Source: Akkermansia muciniphila (lineage in GTDB: Bacteria > Pseudomonadota > Gammaproteobacteria > Burkholderiales > Burkholderiaceae_C). Taken from it: a DNA stretch of 64,000 bases. Position 1 is the first letter of the stretch. The number at the start of each line of letters is the position of its first letter. This document shows positions 17,430 through 26,070 of the stretch, piece after piece. Below the pieces are notes generated by a model. It did no database searches, was not told where the DNA came from, and saw only the letters and a list, made by a program, of their open reading frames with translations. Where the stretch lies: the NCBI GenBank assembly GCA_943331105.2, contig CALQKH020000003.1, forward strand, positions 186,001 through 250,000. The letters are read 5' to 3'. The position numbers and the translations under genes were made by a program.

Positions 17430-18298
17430 GCCTTCGCTCCAAAAAATCCTTGTGGCCTCAGCAAAAGCACCGCAATGAAAATCACAAAAATACCCACTTG
17501 ACCCAGGGACTCACCCAGCAGCAAACCGCCCAGCGACTCGACCACACCAATGAGCAAACCACCGAGCAAAGCCCCGGTAAAACTGCCCATGCCGCCCAAC
17601 ACCACGATGGTGAAGGCCACCAGCACAAAGCCGTTGCCCACTTGCGGGTTCACGTAATAGGCCGGCATCAAAAAGCAGGCTGCAGCGCCCAAACTGGCCA
17701 GGCCCAAACCAAAACACATGGCATACACATGGTCCACATCGATGCCCATCAAACGTGCGCCTTGCTTTTCTTTGGAGACAGCGCGGATGGCGCGGCCTAA
17801 ATCGGTTTTTTCCACAATCAGTAAGAGCACAGCCGACACCACCAGTGCGCCAGCAAAGGACACCAGTTTGGGCAGTGCAATGAAGGCCGGGCCGATCTCG
17901 ACCGTGGTCAAGGTGTAAGAGGTCTCGATGGTGCGGGTGTCGGATTTGAAAAACAGCAGCGCCAGGTTTTCGAGCACGATCGAGAGGCCCAGCGTGACCA
18001 ACAAAATGTTTTCGTCCTTGCCGTGGCTGGCGCGGTTGATGACACCGCGTTGCAGCGCATACCCCAGAAAAAACATGGCCGGCACCATGATGGGCAGGGC
18101 CATGTAGGGATCGACCCCGAACTGTTGCTTCAACATGTACACGCCATACAGCGCCACCATCAATGACGCGCCATGCGCAAAATTGATGATGTGCAATACG
18201 CCATAAATGAGCGTGAGGCCCAGTGCGATCAGCGCATACACGGCACCTGTGGTGATGCCGTTGAGCATCGAAGGAAACAGGATGTTGAAGTCCAGCAT
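17426..18298 (-). CDS. livH: Branched-chain-type ABC transporter permease LivH
   Basis: 290 residues, inner-membrane permease. Characteristic N-terminus SMLNGITTGAVYALIALGLTLIYGVLHIINFAHG, the loop RAIRAVSKEKQGARLMGI (EAA-like), and C-terminal GGMGSFTGALLGGLLIGVVE. It is 24 bases downstream of the binding-protein gene and overlaps livM. Confidence 0.93.
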   Translation of the reverse strand: MLDFNILFPSMLNGITTGAVYALIALGLTLIYGVLHIINFAHGASLMVALYGVYMLKQQFGVDPYMALPIMVPAMFFLGYALQRGVINRASHGKDENILLVTLGLSIVLENLALLFFKSDTRTIETSYTLTTVEIGPAFIALPKLVSFAGALVVSAVLLLIVEKTDLGRAIRAVSKEKQGARLMGIDVDHVYAMCFGLGLASLGAAACFLMPAYYVNPQVGNGFVLVAFTIVVLGGMGSFTGALLGGLLIGVVESLGGLLLGESLGQVGIFVIFIAVLLLRPQGFFGAKA

Positions 18299-18322
18299 CG
18301 GGGTCTTTCAGGTCTGCGCAGT

Positions 18323-19525
18323 TCAGCCCTTGAGCGGGAAAATCGGCTCAATCTCGCGGTAGTCGCGCGGCACAATCACCTTGATGTCGCCTTTGTGGAC
18401 CTGGGTCATCAAAGGCTGTGCGCCCATGTTCTGGCCATTGACAAACTGCGTGGGGCCGTAGGGCATGATGTGGTTGGCGAACTTGCTCGCAGCCAGGGCG
18501 TCGATGATGGCGGCGCGGTCGGTGGACTTGGCGCGTTCGATCGCATCGGCCAACAAGCTCATGGCGGTGTAGGTCATGAACACTTCGTAGCTGAAGAACT
18601 GACCCTGTGCTTCCACGCGTTTGCGCAACTCGGCCGAGCGTTTGTCACGTGGATTGAACCAGTGGTTGCAGTCGATGATGCCGTTGGCCGCATCAGGAAA
18701 CTCCTTGACGAACTTGTAGCTAGAAGCCGCGCCGCCCAGCACCGAGTAAATGGCTTTGGGCGTGATTTTTTGCTGCTGCAAGGTGCGCACCAACAAGGCG
18801 TATTCGTTGTAGTAGTTGGCCGGGATCAGGATGTCGGGGTTGACCTGCTTGATGCGCAGCGCGATGTTGTTGAAGTCACGCGTAGGGTTGGCGTGTTTGA
18901 TGATTTCTTTGACTTCGTAACCATAGCCGGGCAGCTCTTTGGCCAGCAAGTTAGCCGTGCCTGTGCCGAACAGCGACTCTTCGTGCACGATCATCACCGT
19001 ACGGGCGGGCTTGCCTGCGGCCGTGTTCAAAACGTGCAGGCTGGACACGGCCACTTCGGCGCATTTTCTGTAACCGGGGCCAAAGCGGAAAGTGTTTTTC
19101 AAGCCGCGCTCGACGATTTGGTCAGCCACGCCCACATCCACCACATGGGGCAGGTTGTATTTGGCTGCGGCTTGGGTGGTGGCCAAGCAAATGGCCGAGG
19201 CAAATGCCCCCACCACAGCACTGACACCCGCTTCATTCATCTTTTCAATTTCGGCTGCACCCGCTTGGGGGTTGGACTGCGCATCTCCCAGCATGGCTTC
19301 AATCTTGGCACCGCCCAAAGACTTGATGCCGCCAGCTTTGTTGATGTCTTCAATGGCCATCATCGCGCCCAAGCGACACTGCTGGCCCGAATAAGCCAAG
19401 GCACCGGTGACGGGGTGCAGCACACCCACTTTGATGGTTTTGGGCTGAGCGCCCCCCACCAACGGAAAAGCGAGCGCCGAGGCCGCAGCAGCGGACTGGC
19501 CCATGAAAGTGCGACGTGAGGTCAT
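18323..19525 (-). CDS. ABC transporter substrate-binding protein (LivK/Peripla_BP_6 type)
   Basis: 400 residues from MTSRRTFMGQSAAAASAL at 19525, with an AAAGGA Shine-Dalgarno. The twin-arginine motif SRRTFMG followed by a hydrophobic stretch indicates Tat export to the periplasm. The mature part begins KTIKVGVLHPVTGALAYSGQQ, typical of the type I periplasmic binding fold used for amino acids, amides and aromatic compounds. It is 20 bases downstream of the GntR gene and opens the transporter set. Ligand not identifiable by eye. Confidence 0.9.
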   Translation of the reverse strand: MTSRRTFMGQSAAAASALAFPLVGGAQPKTIKVGVLHPVTGALAYSGQQCRLGAMMAIEDINKAGGIKSLGGAKIEAMLGDAQSNPQAGAAEIEKMNEAGVSAVVGAFASAICLATTQAAAKYNLPHVVDVGVADQIVERGLKNTFRFGPGYRKCAEVAVSSLHVLNTAAGKPARTVMIVHEESLFGTGTANLLAKELPGYGYEVKEIIKHANPTRDFNNIALRIKQVNPDILIPANYYNEYALLVRTLQQQKITPKAIYSVLGGAASSYKFVKEFPDAANGIIDCNHWFNPRDKRSAELRKRVEAQGQFFSYEVFMTYTAMSLLADAIERAKSTDRAAIIDALAASKFANHIMPYGPTQFVNGQNMGAQPLMTQVHKGDIKVIVPRDYREIEPIFPLKG

Positions 19526-19545
19526 GAGAACATCCTTTAAGTAGG

Positions 19546-20349
19546 TCAATGAAAGTTGGCGGACAGCTCTTGGCTTACCCACACCTTGGCATCGATGCTG
19601 CCAACGCGGGATAACTGCATCTGGTATTCATACCGGTCCGGTCGGTACAAGCCATGCAGCCATTGGACGGGACGTTCGTCCACGTCATAAATCAAACGCC
19701 GCACCGCCAGCAAGGCCGATCCGACGGACACATCCAGATGCTGGGCCATGCCCACATCGGCCAGACGGGCCGAAATGGTTTGCTCGGCTCGGCCCACCTT
19801 GACGCCCGACTCTTCGAGGAGCACCAAAATGGGTTTTTGCGCCAGTTCACGCTTGCCAAAACCCGAAGAAATTGAATCGGGCACCCAGGTGGTGATGTGT
19901 GACAAGGGACCTTCGGGCGTGCTGCGCACGCGCTCGGCTTTTTGCACCAGAGCCGCGCTGTGCAGCTTGAGCGCAGCGGCCACGTCCACCGGGGCCCGCA
20001 TGCACTCCACGCTGAGCACCTTCACCTTGGTGCGCATACCCATGGTGACCAAGTTCTCCAGCAAACCCGTCAGGCGTGCCTGCTGGCCCGTGGCCATGGT
20101 CGAGGCTTGCATGTGCACCTCTTGCGCACGCGCCGAAACGGGCCGTGTACCGCGCCCGGGCTCGCGCTGAATCAAGCCTTCTTCGGCCAGCTGGGACAAG
20201 GCCCGCCGAACCGTGACACGCGCCACACCAAATTGACCCATCAAAGCCATCTCGCCCGGCAAGCCATGGTCAAAGCGACCTTCGCGCAATTGCTCACGCA
20301 GCACCAGATAGATCTGGTGGTACTTGGGCAAAGGCAGATGGGCATCCAT
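19546..20349 (-). CDS. GntR/HutC-family regulator with UTRA domain
   Basis: 267 residues from MDAHLPLPKYHQIY at 20349; the frame upstream lacks family similarity. The N-terminal winged helix has LREQLREGRFDHGLPGEMAL, FGVARVTVRRALSQLAEEGLIQREPGRGT. The C-terminal part (about residues 90-250) is a UTRA ligand-binding domain. It is the first gene of the catabolic run and likely controls it. A perfect TGTCCT/AGGACA palindrome lies 26 bases upstream of its start, overlapping a TTGACA box, which suggests autoregulated repression released by a pathway intermediate. Confidence 0.88.
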   Translation of the reverse strand: MDAHLPLPKYHQIYLVLREQLREGRFDHGLPGEMALMGQFGVARVTVRRALSQLAEEGLIQREPGRGTRPVSARAQEVHMQASTMATGQQARLTGLLENLVTMGMRTKVKVLSVECMRAPVDVAAALKLHSAALVQKAERVRSTPEGPLSHITTWVPDSISSGFGKRELAQKPILVLLEESGVKVGRAEQTISARLADVGMAQHLDVSVGSALLAVRRLIYDVDERPVQWLHGLYRPDRYEYQMQLSRVGSIDAKVWVSQELSANFH

Positions 20350-20374
20350 GATCTTGATGATTAAACAGTCCCAT

Positions 20375-20392
20375 TGTCCTGTCAATAGGACA
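20375..20392 (-). promoter_or_regulatory. Probable GntR operator over the -35 box of the catabolic operon
   Basis: A perfect 6+6 inverted repeat, TGTCCT-N6-AGGACA. On the minus strand its centre contains TTGACA (20385-20380), which with TAATCA (20363-20358) at 16-base spacing would be a sigma-70 promoter starting transcription just upstream of the GntR start codon. A repressor bound here would block the -35 element. Assignment to the adjacent GntR protein is inference from position. Confidence 0.6.
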
Positions 20393-20443
20393 TTCAAGTC
20401 TTATGCATAGAACATTTAATCAGTAGTTTCCCTAGGTTCACAC

Positions 20444-20474
20444 GCTTTGGGGCTGCTGCCCTCACGCCCAAAGC
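20444..20474 (-). terminator. Hairpin after the acyl-CoA ligase gene
   Basis: Eight-base perfect stem GCTTTGGG/CCCAAAGC with a 15-base loop directly after the stop codon at 20476. No T-run follows on the minus strand, so it may be an mRNA-end hairpin rather than a strong intrinsic terminator. It separates the ligase gene from the GntR operon. Confidence 0.35.
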
Positions 20475-20475
20475 T

Positions 20476-22035
20476 TCAGGCATACCGCAAGCGCAAATCC
20501 CTCTTGAGCAGTTTGCCACTCGGGTTTTTGGGCAGCGTGTCGGTGAACACCACGCGCTTGGGGCACTTGAAGCCAGCCATGTGCTCTGCGCAGTGCGCGA
20601 TCACCGCCGCCTCGTCCAACGTTTGCCCGACCTTGACCACCACCACCGCCGTCACGGCCTCGACCCACTTGGGGTCGGGCAAGCCGATCACCGCCACCTC
20701 GCTGACTTGCGGCAGGCGGTAGATCATTTCTTCGACCTCGCGGCTGGCCACGTTTTCGCCACCGGACTTGATCATGTCCTTCTTGCGGTCCACCACGGTG
20801 ATGTAGCCCTCCTCGTCGATGAGCCCCAAATCACCGCTGTGGAACCAATCGCCCTCAAACGAAGCTTTCGTGCGCTCGTCGTCGTGGAAATAGCCCAGCA
20901 TCAGGTGTGGCGAGCGGTGAACGATCTCACCCACTTCGCCCACGGCCACGTCCTCCATGGCGTCGTTCACCACGCGGGTCTCGACGTTGCGCACCGCCTT
21001 GCCGCACGAGCCGGGTTTGCGCAGCTGGTCTTCTGGGCCAAGCATGGTGGCCAATGGCGCAATTTCGGTTTGGCCGTACAGGTTCCACAAACGCACATTC
21101 GGCAGGCGTGCTGCCAGCTCTTTCAGCACCTCCACCGGCATGATGGACGCACCGTAGTAGCCTTTGGCCAGTTGGACAAGCTTGGCCGGGTCCAGTAAAG
21201 GCGAGCGCAGCAACGCGATCCAAACCGTGGGCGGCGCAAAAAAACTGGTGATGCCGAACTTTTCGAGCATCGGCAGCAGGTTGTCGGGCGTGGGCTTGGC
21301 CGTGATCACATTGGTGCTGCCCATGTAAATGGCCGGGCCAAAGAACACATCAAGCTGGGCGCAGTGGTAGAGCGGCAGCGCGTGCAGGGCCACATCGGCC
21401 TCGGCAATTTCGGCATCGATCACGCAGCTGACGTACTGCCACAGCACCGCATCGTGCGTGAGCTGTGCACCTTTGGGCGAGGACTCGGTGCCGCTGGTGT
21501 AGACAATTTGCGCCACGTCGTAGCTGCCCAATTGCACATCGGGCAGCTCTTCTTGGCAGGCGGCCAGCGTGTCAAAACTGTGCATGCCCGCCACCGGCTG
21601 GCTCGGGTCTTCGGAGGGCAGCCAGATGAACTGCTCGACTTTCGTATCCAGCTTGCTGGCGGCCTGCGCCAGCTCGGCCAGGCCGCTGTCGGTGGCCAAG
21701 GTTTTGGCACCCGCGTGCCGCAAGATGTAGGCGACTTCTTCAGACTTGAGCATGAAGTTGATCGGCACCATGACCGCGCCTCGGCGGGCCAGCGCAAATC
21801 GCAAAGCGGCAAAACCGTGCGAGTTGCGGGCCAGCACCGCCACTTTCTCACCCTCGGCCACGCCCATGCGGGCCAGGCCTGCTGCCAGGCGCGTCACCAG
21901 CGCATCGAATTCGGCATAGGTCCAGGTCGTTGCACCGCACACGATACCGGTTTTAGCAGGCAAACGGACCGCGGTGCGGCGCAAAGCATCGGCAATGGTC
22001 TGGCGGCGAACGGCGGGGTGAAGGGTGGCGGACAT
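20476..22035 (-). CDS. Acyl-CoA synthetase (AMP-forming, class I adenylate-forming)
   Basis: 519 residues. ATP-dependent CoA ligase for a carboxylic acid. Motifs: IVYTSGTESSPKGAQLTH (P-loop-like A3), LWNLYGQTEIAPLAT (A5), WFHSGDLGLIDEEGYITVVDRKKDMIKSGGENV (A7-A8 hinge) and the catalytic Lys near the C-terminus in NPSGKLLKRDLR. In A3 the usual SGTTG is SGTES. The start has an AGGAG Shine-Dalgarno. It lies upstream of the GntR operon on the same strand and only 21 bases from the divergent DUF2889 gene. The acid substrate is unknown; it could activate a product of the neighbouring pathway. Confidence 0.9.
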   Translation of the reverse strand: MSATLHPAVRRQTIADALRRTAVRLPAKTGIVCGATTWTYAEFDALVTRLAAGLARMGVAEGEKVAVLARNSHGFAALRFALARRGAVMVPINFMLKSEEVAYILRHAGAKTLATDSGLAELAQAASKLDTKVEQFIWLPSEDPSQPVAGMHSFDTLAACQEELPDVQLGSYDVAQIVYTSGTESSPKGAQLTHDAVLWQYVSCVIDAEIAEADVALHALPLYHCAQLDVFFGPAIYMGSTNVITAKPTPDNLLPMLEKFGITSFFAPPTVWIALLRSPLLDPAKLVQLAKGYYGASIMPVEVLKELAARLPNVRLWNLYGQTEIAPLATMLGPEDQLRKPGSCGKAVRNVETRVVNDAMEDVAVGEVGEIVHRSPHLMLGYFHDDERTKASFEGDWFHSGDLGLIDEEGYITVVDRKKDMIKSGGENVASREVEEMIYRLPQVSEVAVIGLPDPKWVEAVTAVVVVKVGQTLDEAAVIAHCAEHMAGFKCPKRVVFTDTLPKNPSGKLLKRDLRLRYA

Positions 22036-22056
22036 GCTGAGGACTCCTGGATCGAT

Positions 22057-22680
22057 ATGATCAGCAGATTGAACATCAGACCCGCGAGATTTCCATTGGC
22101 ACTTCCCCCACCCTCTCCCCGCAAACTGTCACACACGCGCACCGTGGTGTACCAAGGCTATGACCGCGAAGACGGCCTGTGGGACATCGAAGCGCAGCTG
22201 ACCGACGTCAAGACCTTCGGCTTCCAGGTGCCCAACGAACGGCTTTTCCCAGGGGATGAGCCGATCCATAACCTCAAAATCCGCGTCACACTCGACAACA
22301 AGATGGTCATCCAGGACATCGCGACCTCCATGGACAACATTCCCCATCCCGAATGCGTCGGCGCGCCACACGGCATGCACAAGCTCATCGGCTGCACCAT
22401 GGGCCCGGGCTGGCGCAAGGTCATCAACCAGCATGTGGGCGGCACCGAGGGCTGCACCCACCTGCGAGAAATGTTGTTCAATATGGCCACCGCCGCTTAC
22501 CAGACCCTGCCTTCAGGCCAATGGCAGCGCCGCGAACTGGCAGGCCAGCCCCACCCCGAAATGACCCAAGCGCCGTATTTCCTGGGTCAATGCCACAGCT
22601 GGGCCTATGACAGCCCTACGGTACAAAGGGCGTATCCGATGTTTTTCAAGCCGAAGGCGATGGAGGGCACCGGAAACTGA
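22057..22680 (+). CDS. DUF2889 family protein
   Basis: 207 residues from the ATG at 22057. The family core is visible: HTRTVVYQGYDREDGLWDIEAQLTD, IHNLKIRVTLDNKMVIQDI, CTMGPGWRKVINQHVGGTEGCTHLREML and CHSWAYDSPTVQRAYPMF. The function of DUF2889 is not established; members often sit beside CoA-dependent catabolic genes. The start is only 21 bases from the divergent acyl-CoA ligase start, so each promoter must lie in or beside the other's coding region. A hairpin terminator follows at 22714. Confidence 0.8.
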   Translation: MISRLNIRPARFPLALPPPSPRKLSHTRTVVYQGYDREDGLWDIEAQLTDVKTFGFQVPNERLFPGDEPIHNLKIRVTLDNKMVIQDIATSMDNIPHPECVGAPHGMHKLIGCTMGPGWRKVINQHVGGTEGCTHLREMLFNMATAAYQTLPSGQWQRRELAGQPHPEMTQAPYFLGQCHSWAYDSPTVQRAYPMFFKPKAMEGTGN

Positions 22681-22713
22681 GCAGGAGCACGCCTGCGATA
22701 ATCTGCCACCTTC

Positions 22714-22737
22714 AAAGCGCATCTGCGCTTTTCTTTT
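22714..22737 (+). terminator. Intrinsic terminator after the DUF2889 gene
   Basis: AAAGCGC-ATCT-GCGCTTT stem-loop (22714-22731) followed by TCTTTT. It lies 33 bases past the DUF2889 stop and isolates it from miaB. Confidence 0.7.
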
Positions 22738-22759
22738 ACACAGCCTCTGGATCTACACC

Positions 22760-22846
22760 ATGAACCGCTGCACTTTGGCCCTATTTGGGCGTGCTTTGCT
22801 TCGCCTTGACTTCATTCCCTCCGTTAACGCCATGGAGGCCGCATGA
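22760..22846 (+). CDS. Possible small upstream ORF coupled to miaB
   Basis: 28 codons ([20 protein letters not shown]...) beginning at ATG 22760 and ending at TGA 22844-22846, which overlaps the miaB ATG as ATGA. The ORF spans the strong GGAGG Shine-Dalgarno of miaB. Its own Shine-Dalgarno is weak. It could be a coupling or leader ORF, or chance. Confidence 0.3.
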   Translation: MNRCTLALFGRALLRLDFIPSVNAMEAA

Positions 22847-24180
22847 GCAAGAAGGTCTTCATCAAAACCTTTGGCTGCCAGATGAACGAGTACGACTCGG
22901 ACAAGATGGCCGATGTGCTGGGCGCAGCACAGGGTTATGAGCCCACACAAGATGTGGATGAGGCCGATTTGATCTTGTTCAACACTTGCTCGGTGCGCGA
23001 GAAGGCGCAAGAAAAAGTGTTCAGCGATCTGGGCCGGGTGCAGCACCTCAAAGCCAAGGGCGTGCTGATTGGTGTGGGCGGTTGCGTGGCCAGCCAGGAG
23101 GGTGCCGAGATCATCAAGCGTGCGCCTTATGTGGACGTGGTGTTTGGCCCGCAGACCCTGCATCGCCTGCCCGAATTGCTGAACGAACGTGAGCGCAAGC
23201 AGCGCCCGCAAGTGGACATCAGCTTCCCCGAGATTGAAAAGTTCGACCACCTGCCGCCCGCCAAGGTGGAAGGCGCCACCGCCTTTGTGTCGATCATGGA
23301 AGGTTGCAGCAAATACTGCAGCTACTGCGTGGTGCCTTACACCCGGGGCGAAGAGGTCTCTCGCCCGTTTGACGATGTGCTGGTCGAAGTGGCCGGGCTG
23401 GCCGCACAGGGCGTGAAAGAGATCACGCTGCTGGGCCAGAACGTGAACGCGTACCGAGGCAAGATGGGCAACACGGCAGACATCGCCGACTTTGCACTGC
23501 TGCTGGAGTACGTGGCCGACATGCCGGGCATCGAGCGCATCCGCTACGTGACCAGCCACCCCAACGAGTTCACACAGCGGTTGATTGACGCGTACGAGAA
23601 GATCCCCAAACTGGTGAGCCATCTGCACCTGCCGGTGCAACACGGCTCGGACCGCATCTTGATGGCCATGAAACGCGGCTACACCGCCATGGAATACAAG
23701 AGCACGATCCGCAAGCTGCGGGCGATCCGCCCCGACATGTCGCTCAGCAGCGATTTCATCGTAGGCTTCCCTGGAGAGACCGAGGACGACTTCAACAAGA
23801 TGATGAAGCTGATCACCGATGTGGGTTTTGACACGAGTTTCAGCTTCATCTTCAGCCCCCGGCCCGGCACGCCTGCGGCCAACCTGCACGACGACACGCC
23901 ACACGCCGAAAAGCTGCGCCGCCTGCACCACCTGCAAGCGACCATCGAAGAAAACGTGCAGCGCATTGGGGACAGCCGTGTGGGCACGGTGCAGCGCATT
24001 TTGGTGGAACGCCCTTCACGCAAGGACGCCGCCGAATTGGCCGGCCGCACCGAGTGCAACCGGGTGGTCAACTTTCCCGGCGGCCCGAACATGGACCGCC
24101 TGATCGGTCAGATGGCCGATGTGCGCATCACGCAAGGCCTGTCGCACTCCCTGCGGGGCGAGTTGGTGATCAAGGACTGA
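22843..24180 (+). CDS. miaB: tRNA-2-methylthio-N6-dimethylallyladenosine synthase MiaB
   Basis: 445 residues. Radical-SAM methylthiotransferase that adds the 2-methylthio group to i6A37 of tRNAs. The N-terminal MTTase domain carries the auxiliary-cluster cysteines in [27 protein letters not shown] and [11 protein letters not shown]. The radical-SAM motif is [17 protein letters not shown] (CxxxCxxC). A TRAM domain closes the protein (about residues 385-445). The length is normal for MiaB. GGAGG lies six bases before the ATG. Confidence 0.97.
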   Translation: MSKKVFIKTFGCQMNEYDSDKMADVLGAAQGYEPTQDVDEADLILFNTCSVREKAQEKVFSDLGRVQHLKAKGVLIGVGGCVASQEGAEIIKRAPYVDVVFGPQTLHRLPELLNERERKQRPQVDISFPEIEKFDHLPPAKVEGATAFVSIMEGCSKYCSYCVVPYTRGEEVSRPFDDVLVEVAGLAAQGVKEITLLGQNVNAYRGKMGNTADIADFALLLEYVADMPGIERIRYVTSHPNEFTQRLIDAYEKIPKLVSHLHLPVQHGSDRILMAMKRGYTAMEYKSTIRKLRAIRPDMSLSSDFIVGFPGETEDDFNKMMKLITDVGFDTSFSFIFSPRPGTPAANLHDDTPHAEKLRRLHHLQATIEENVQRIGDSRVGTVQRILVERPSRKDAAELAGRTECNRVVNFPGGPNMDRLIGQMADVRITQGLSHSLRGELVIKD

Positions 24181-24194
24181 TCAGCTGGGGGGTT

Positions 24195-24587
24195 TCAGGA
24201 TTCGCGCCCGACTTCGCGGATGTAGCGGCGGTAGTCGCCATGCGGTATGGGTGTGCAGCCCTCCATCGGGCGGTTGTACACATAGGTCTGCACCGGCTGG
24301 CCTTGCAGCGGACCACTGACCACCGACACCAGCTCTCGCCAGTAGTGTGATTCGGCGCGGTCACCGGGCACCACGCCTTCCACCCCATCCAGACGAGCCA
24401 GGTGTGCGTCATTGACTTCATAGACTTCGCCCGTGACGTGGCCTTCTCCTGGCAGCAAGCCGGGGTAACGCCCAAGGTCGAACAAGCGGCCAGGCACTTG
24501 GGCAGGGCCGATGAAGCGGGCACCATGCATTTCGGCTTCCAAGCGCAAACCAGGCATCAGGGTGCCGTAAATAAAGAGGTAAGTCAT
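24195..24587 (-). CDS. Gamma-glutamylcyclotransferase (AIG2/GGCT)-like protein
   Basis: 130 residues from the ATG at 24587 (MTYLFIYGTLMPGL); a TTG start at 24611 would add eight residues. The YGTLMPG loop near the start and the acidic LDGVEG segment (catalytic Glu region) identify the AIG2-like cyclotransferase fold. Members cyclise gamma-glutamyl amines, but the exact substrate is unknown. It follows ffh by about 20 bases on the same strand and converges with miaB. Confidence 0.82.
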   Translation of the reverse strand: MTYLFIYGTLMPGLRLEAEMHGARFIGPAQVPGRLFDLGRYPGLLPGEGHVTGEVYEVNDAHLARLDGVEGVVPGDRAESHYWRELVSVVSGPLQGQPVQTYVYNRPMEGCTPIPHGDYRRYIREVGRES

Positions 24588-24607
24588 CTGTAGATGGCCT
24601 GAGGTGA

Positions 24608-25993
24608 TCAACGCGGCATGCCGGGGAAGCCCCCGCCGCCGCCCATCATGCCTTTCATGGCACCCATGCGTTTCATCATCTTCATCATGCCGCCGCCGGA
24701 CATTTTTTTCATCATGTCCTGCATCTGCTCAAACTCCTTGAGCATGCGGTTGACGTCTTGCACCTGAACGCCCGCGCCCGCTGCAATCCGGCGCTTGCGG
24801 GTGGCTTTGATCAACTCAGGTTTTTTCCTCTCTTGCGGCGTCATGCTGTGGATGATGCCTTGCTTGCGACCAATGTCTTTTTCGACCTTGTCCATGTCCA
24901 TGGATCCGGCCTTGGCCGTCAGCTGGCTGGGCAATTTGTCCATCAAGCTGGACAACCCGCCCATTTGTTTCATCTGTTGGATCTGCGCCAAAAAGTCGTT
25001 CAGATCAAAACTGCCACCGCTTTTGACCTTGGACGCCAGCTTTTGTGCGGCTTCCATGTCCACACCAGCCGTGACTTGTTCGACCAAGGCCACGATGTCG
25101 CCCATGCCCAGCACCCGGCCCGCGTGGCGCTCGGCGTCGAAGACTTCGAGGCCGTCAATCTTTTCGCTGGTACCGGCAAACTTGATGGGCACACCCGTGA
25201 TCTGGCGCACCGACAGAGCAGCTCCACCGCGTGAGTCGCCGTCCAGCTTGGTCAGCACAATGCCGGTGAGCGGCAAGGCGTCGCTGAACGCCTTGGCAGT
25301 GTTGGCCGCGTCCTGACCTTGCATGGCATCCACCACAAACAGGGTTTCAACAGGCTTTAATTCAGCGTGCAGCGCCTTGATCTCCGCCATCAAGGCTTCG
25401 TCAATCGCCAGGCGACCGGCGGTGTCGACCAGCAACACGTCAAAAAAATGCTTGCGGGCGTAGTCAATGGCGGCGCGCGCGATATCGATTGGCTTTTGGT
25501 CAGGCGAGCTGGGGAACCACTCGGCCCCTGCTTGGGCAGTTACAGTCTTGAGCTGCTCAATCGCGGCGGGACGGTAAACGTCCCCCGAGACCGTCAACAC
25601 TTTCTTTTTACGCTTTTCGATCAGGTGCTTGGCCAGCTTGGCGGTGGTGGTGGTTTTACCGGCACCTTGCAGACCGGCCATCAGAATCACGGCGGGCGGC
25701 TGTGCGGCCAGGTTGATGTCCGACACGCCCTCGCCCATGGTGGCCGCCAACTCGCGGTTGACCACCCCCACCAAGGCCTGACCGGGCTTGAGTGAGCCCA
25801 TGACCTCTTGGCCCAGGGCTTTTTCCTTCACACGGGCAATGAAGTCACGCACCACCGGCAAGGCCACATCGGCCTCCAGCAGAGCCATGCGCACCTCGCG
25901 CAGCATGTCCGCCACGTTCGATTCGGTGATGCGGGCCTGTCCGCTGAGGGTCTTGACGAGGCGTGAAAGTTTGTCGGTCAGGGCGGAGGCCAT
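24608..25993 (-). CDS. ffh: Signal recognition particle protein Ffh
   Basis: 461 residues. SRP54-type GTPase that binds signal peptides of nascent membrane proteins together with 4.5S RNA. N domain (residues 1-90), G domain with GLQGAGKTTTTAKLAKHL (G1), DTAGRLAIDE (G3) and TKLDGDSRGGAALS (G4-G5), then the methionine-rich M domain ending in MMKKMSGGGMMKMMKRMG and a Gly-Met tail. Normal length. It is divergent from the CcsA-like gene, with 77 bases between starts. Confidence 0.98.
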   Translation of the reverse strand: MASALTDKLSRLVKTLSGQARITESNVADMLREVRMALLEADVALPVVRDFIARVKEKALGQEVMGSLKPGQALVGVVNRELAATMGEGVSDINLAAQPPAVILMAGLQGAGKTTTTAKLAKHLIEKRKKKVLTVSGDVYRPAAIEQLKTVTAQAGAEWFPSSPDQKPIDIARAAIDYARKHFFDVLLVDTAGRLAIDEALMAEIKALHAELKPVETLFVVDAMQGQDAANTAKAFSDALPLTGIVLTKLDGDSRGGAALSVRQITGVPIKFAGTSEKIDGLEVFDAERHAGRVLGMGDIVALVEQVTAGVDMEAAQKLASKVKSGGSFDLNDFLAQIQQMKQMGGLSSLMDKLPSQLTAKAGSMDMDKVEKDIGRKQGIIHSMTPQERKKPELIKATRKRRIAAGAGVQVQDVNRMLKEFEQMQDMMKKMSGGGMMKMMKRMGAMKGMMGGGGGFPGMPR

Positions 25994-26070
25994 GGGGGAA
26001 TCCAGAAAAAACCGGTTCAGCGTGATGGCGAAGCCCCAGTGACTGCGCCCGAAAGGCTAAACTCGGCTCC

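Noticed and set aside
18173-19519. 448-codon plus-strand frame opposite the LivK-type gene
   Set aside because: Shadow of the binding-protein gene; composition is not protein-like and no motif was found.
22753-23937. 394-codon minus-strand frame opposite miaB
   Set aside because: Antisense of an unmistakable MiaB.
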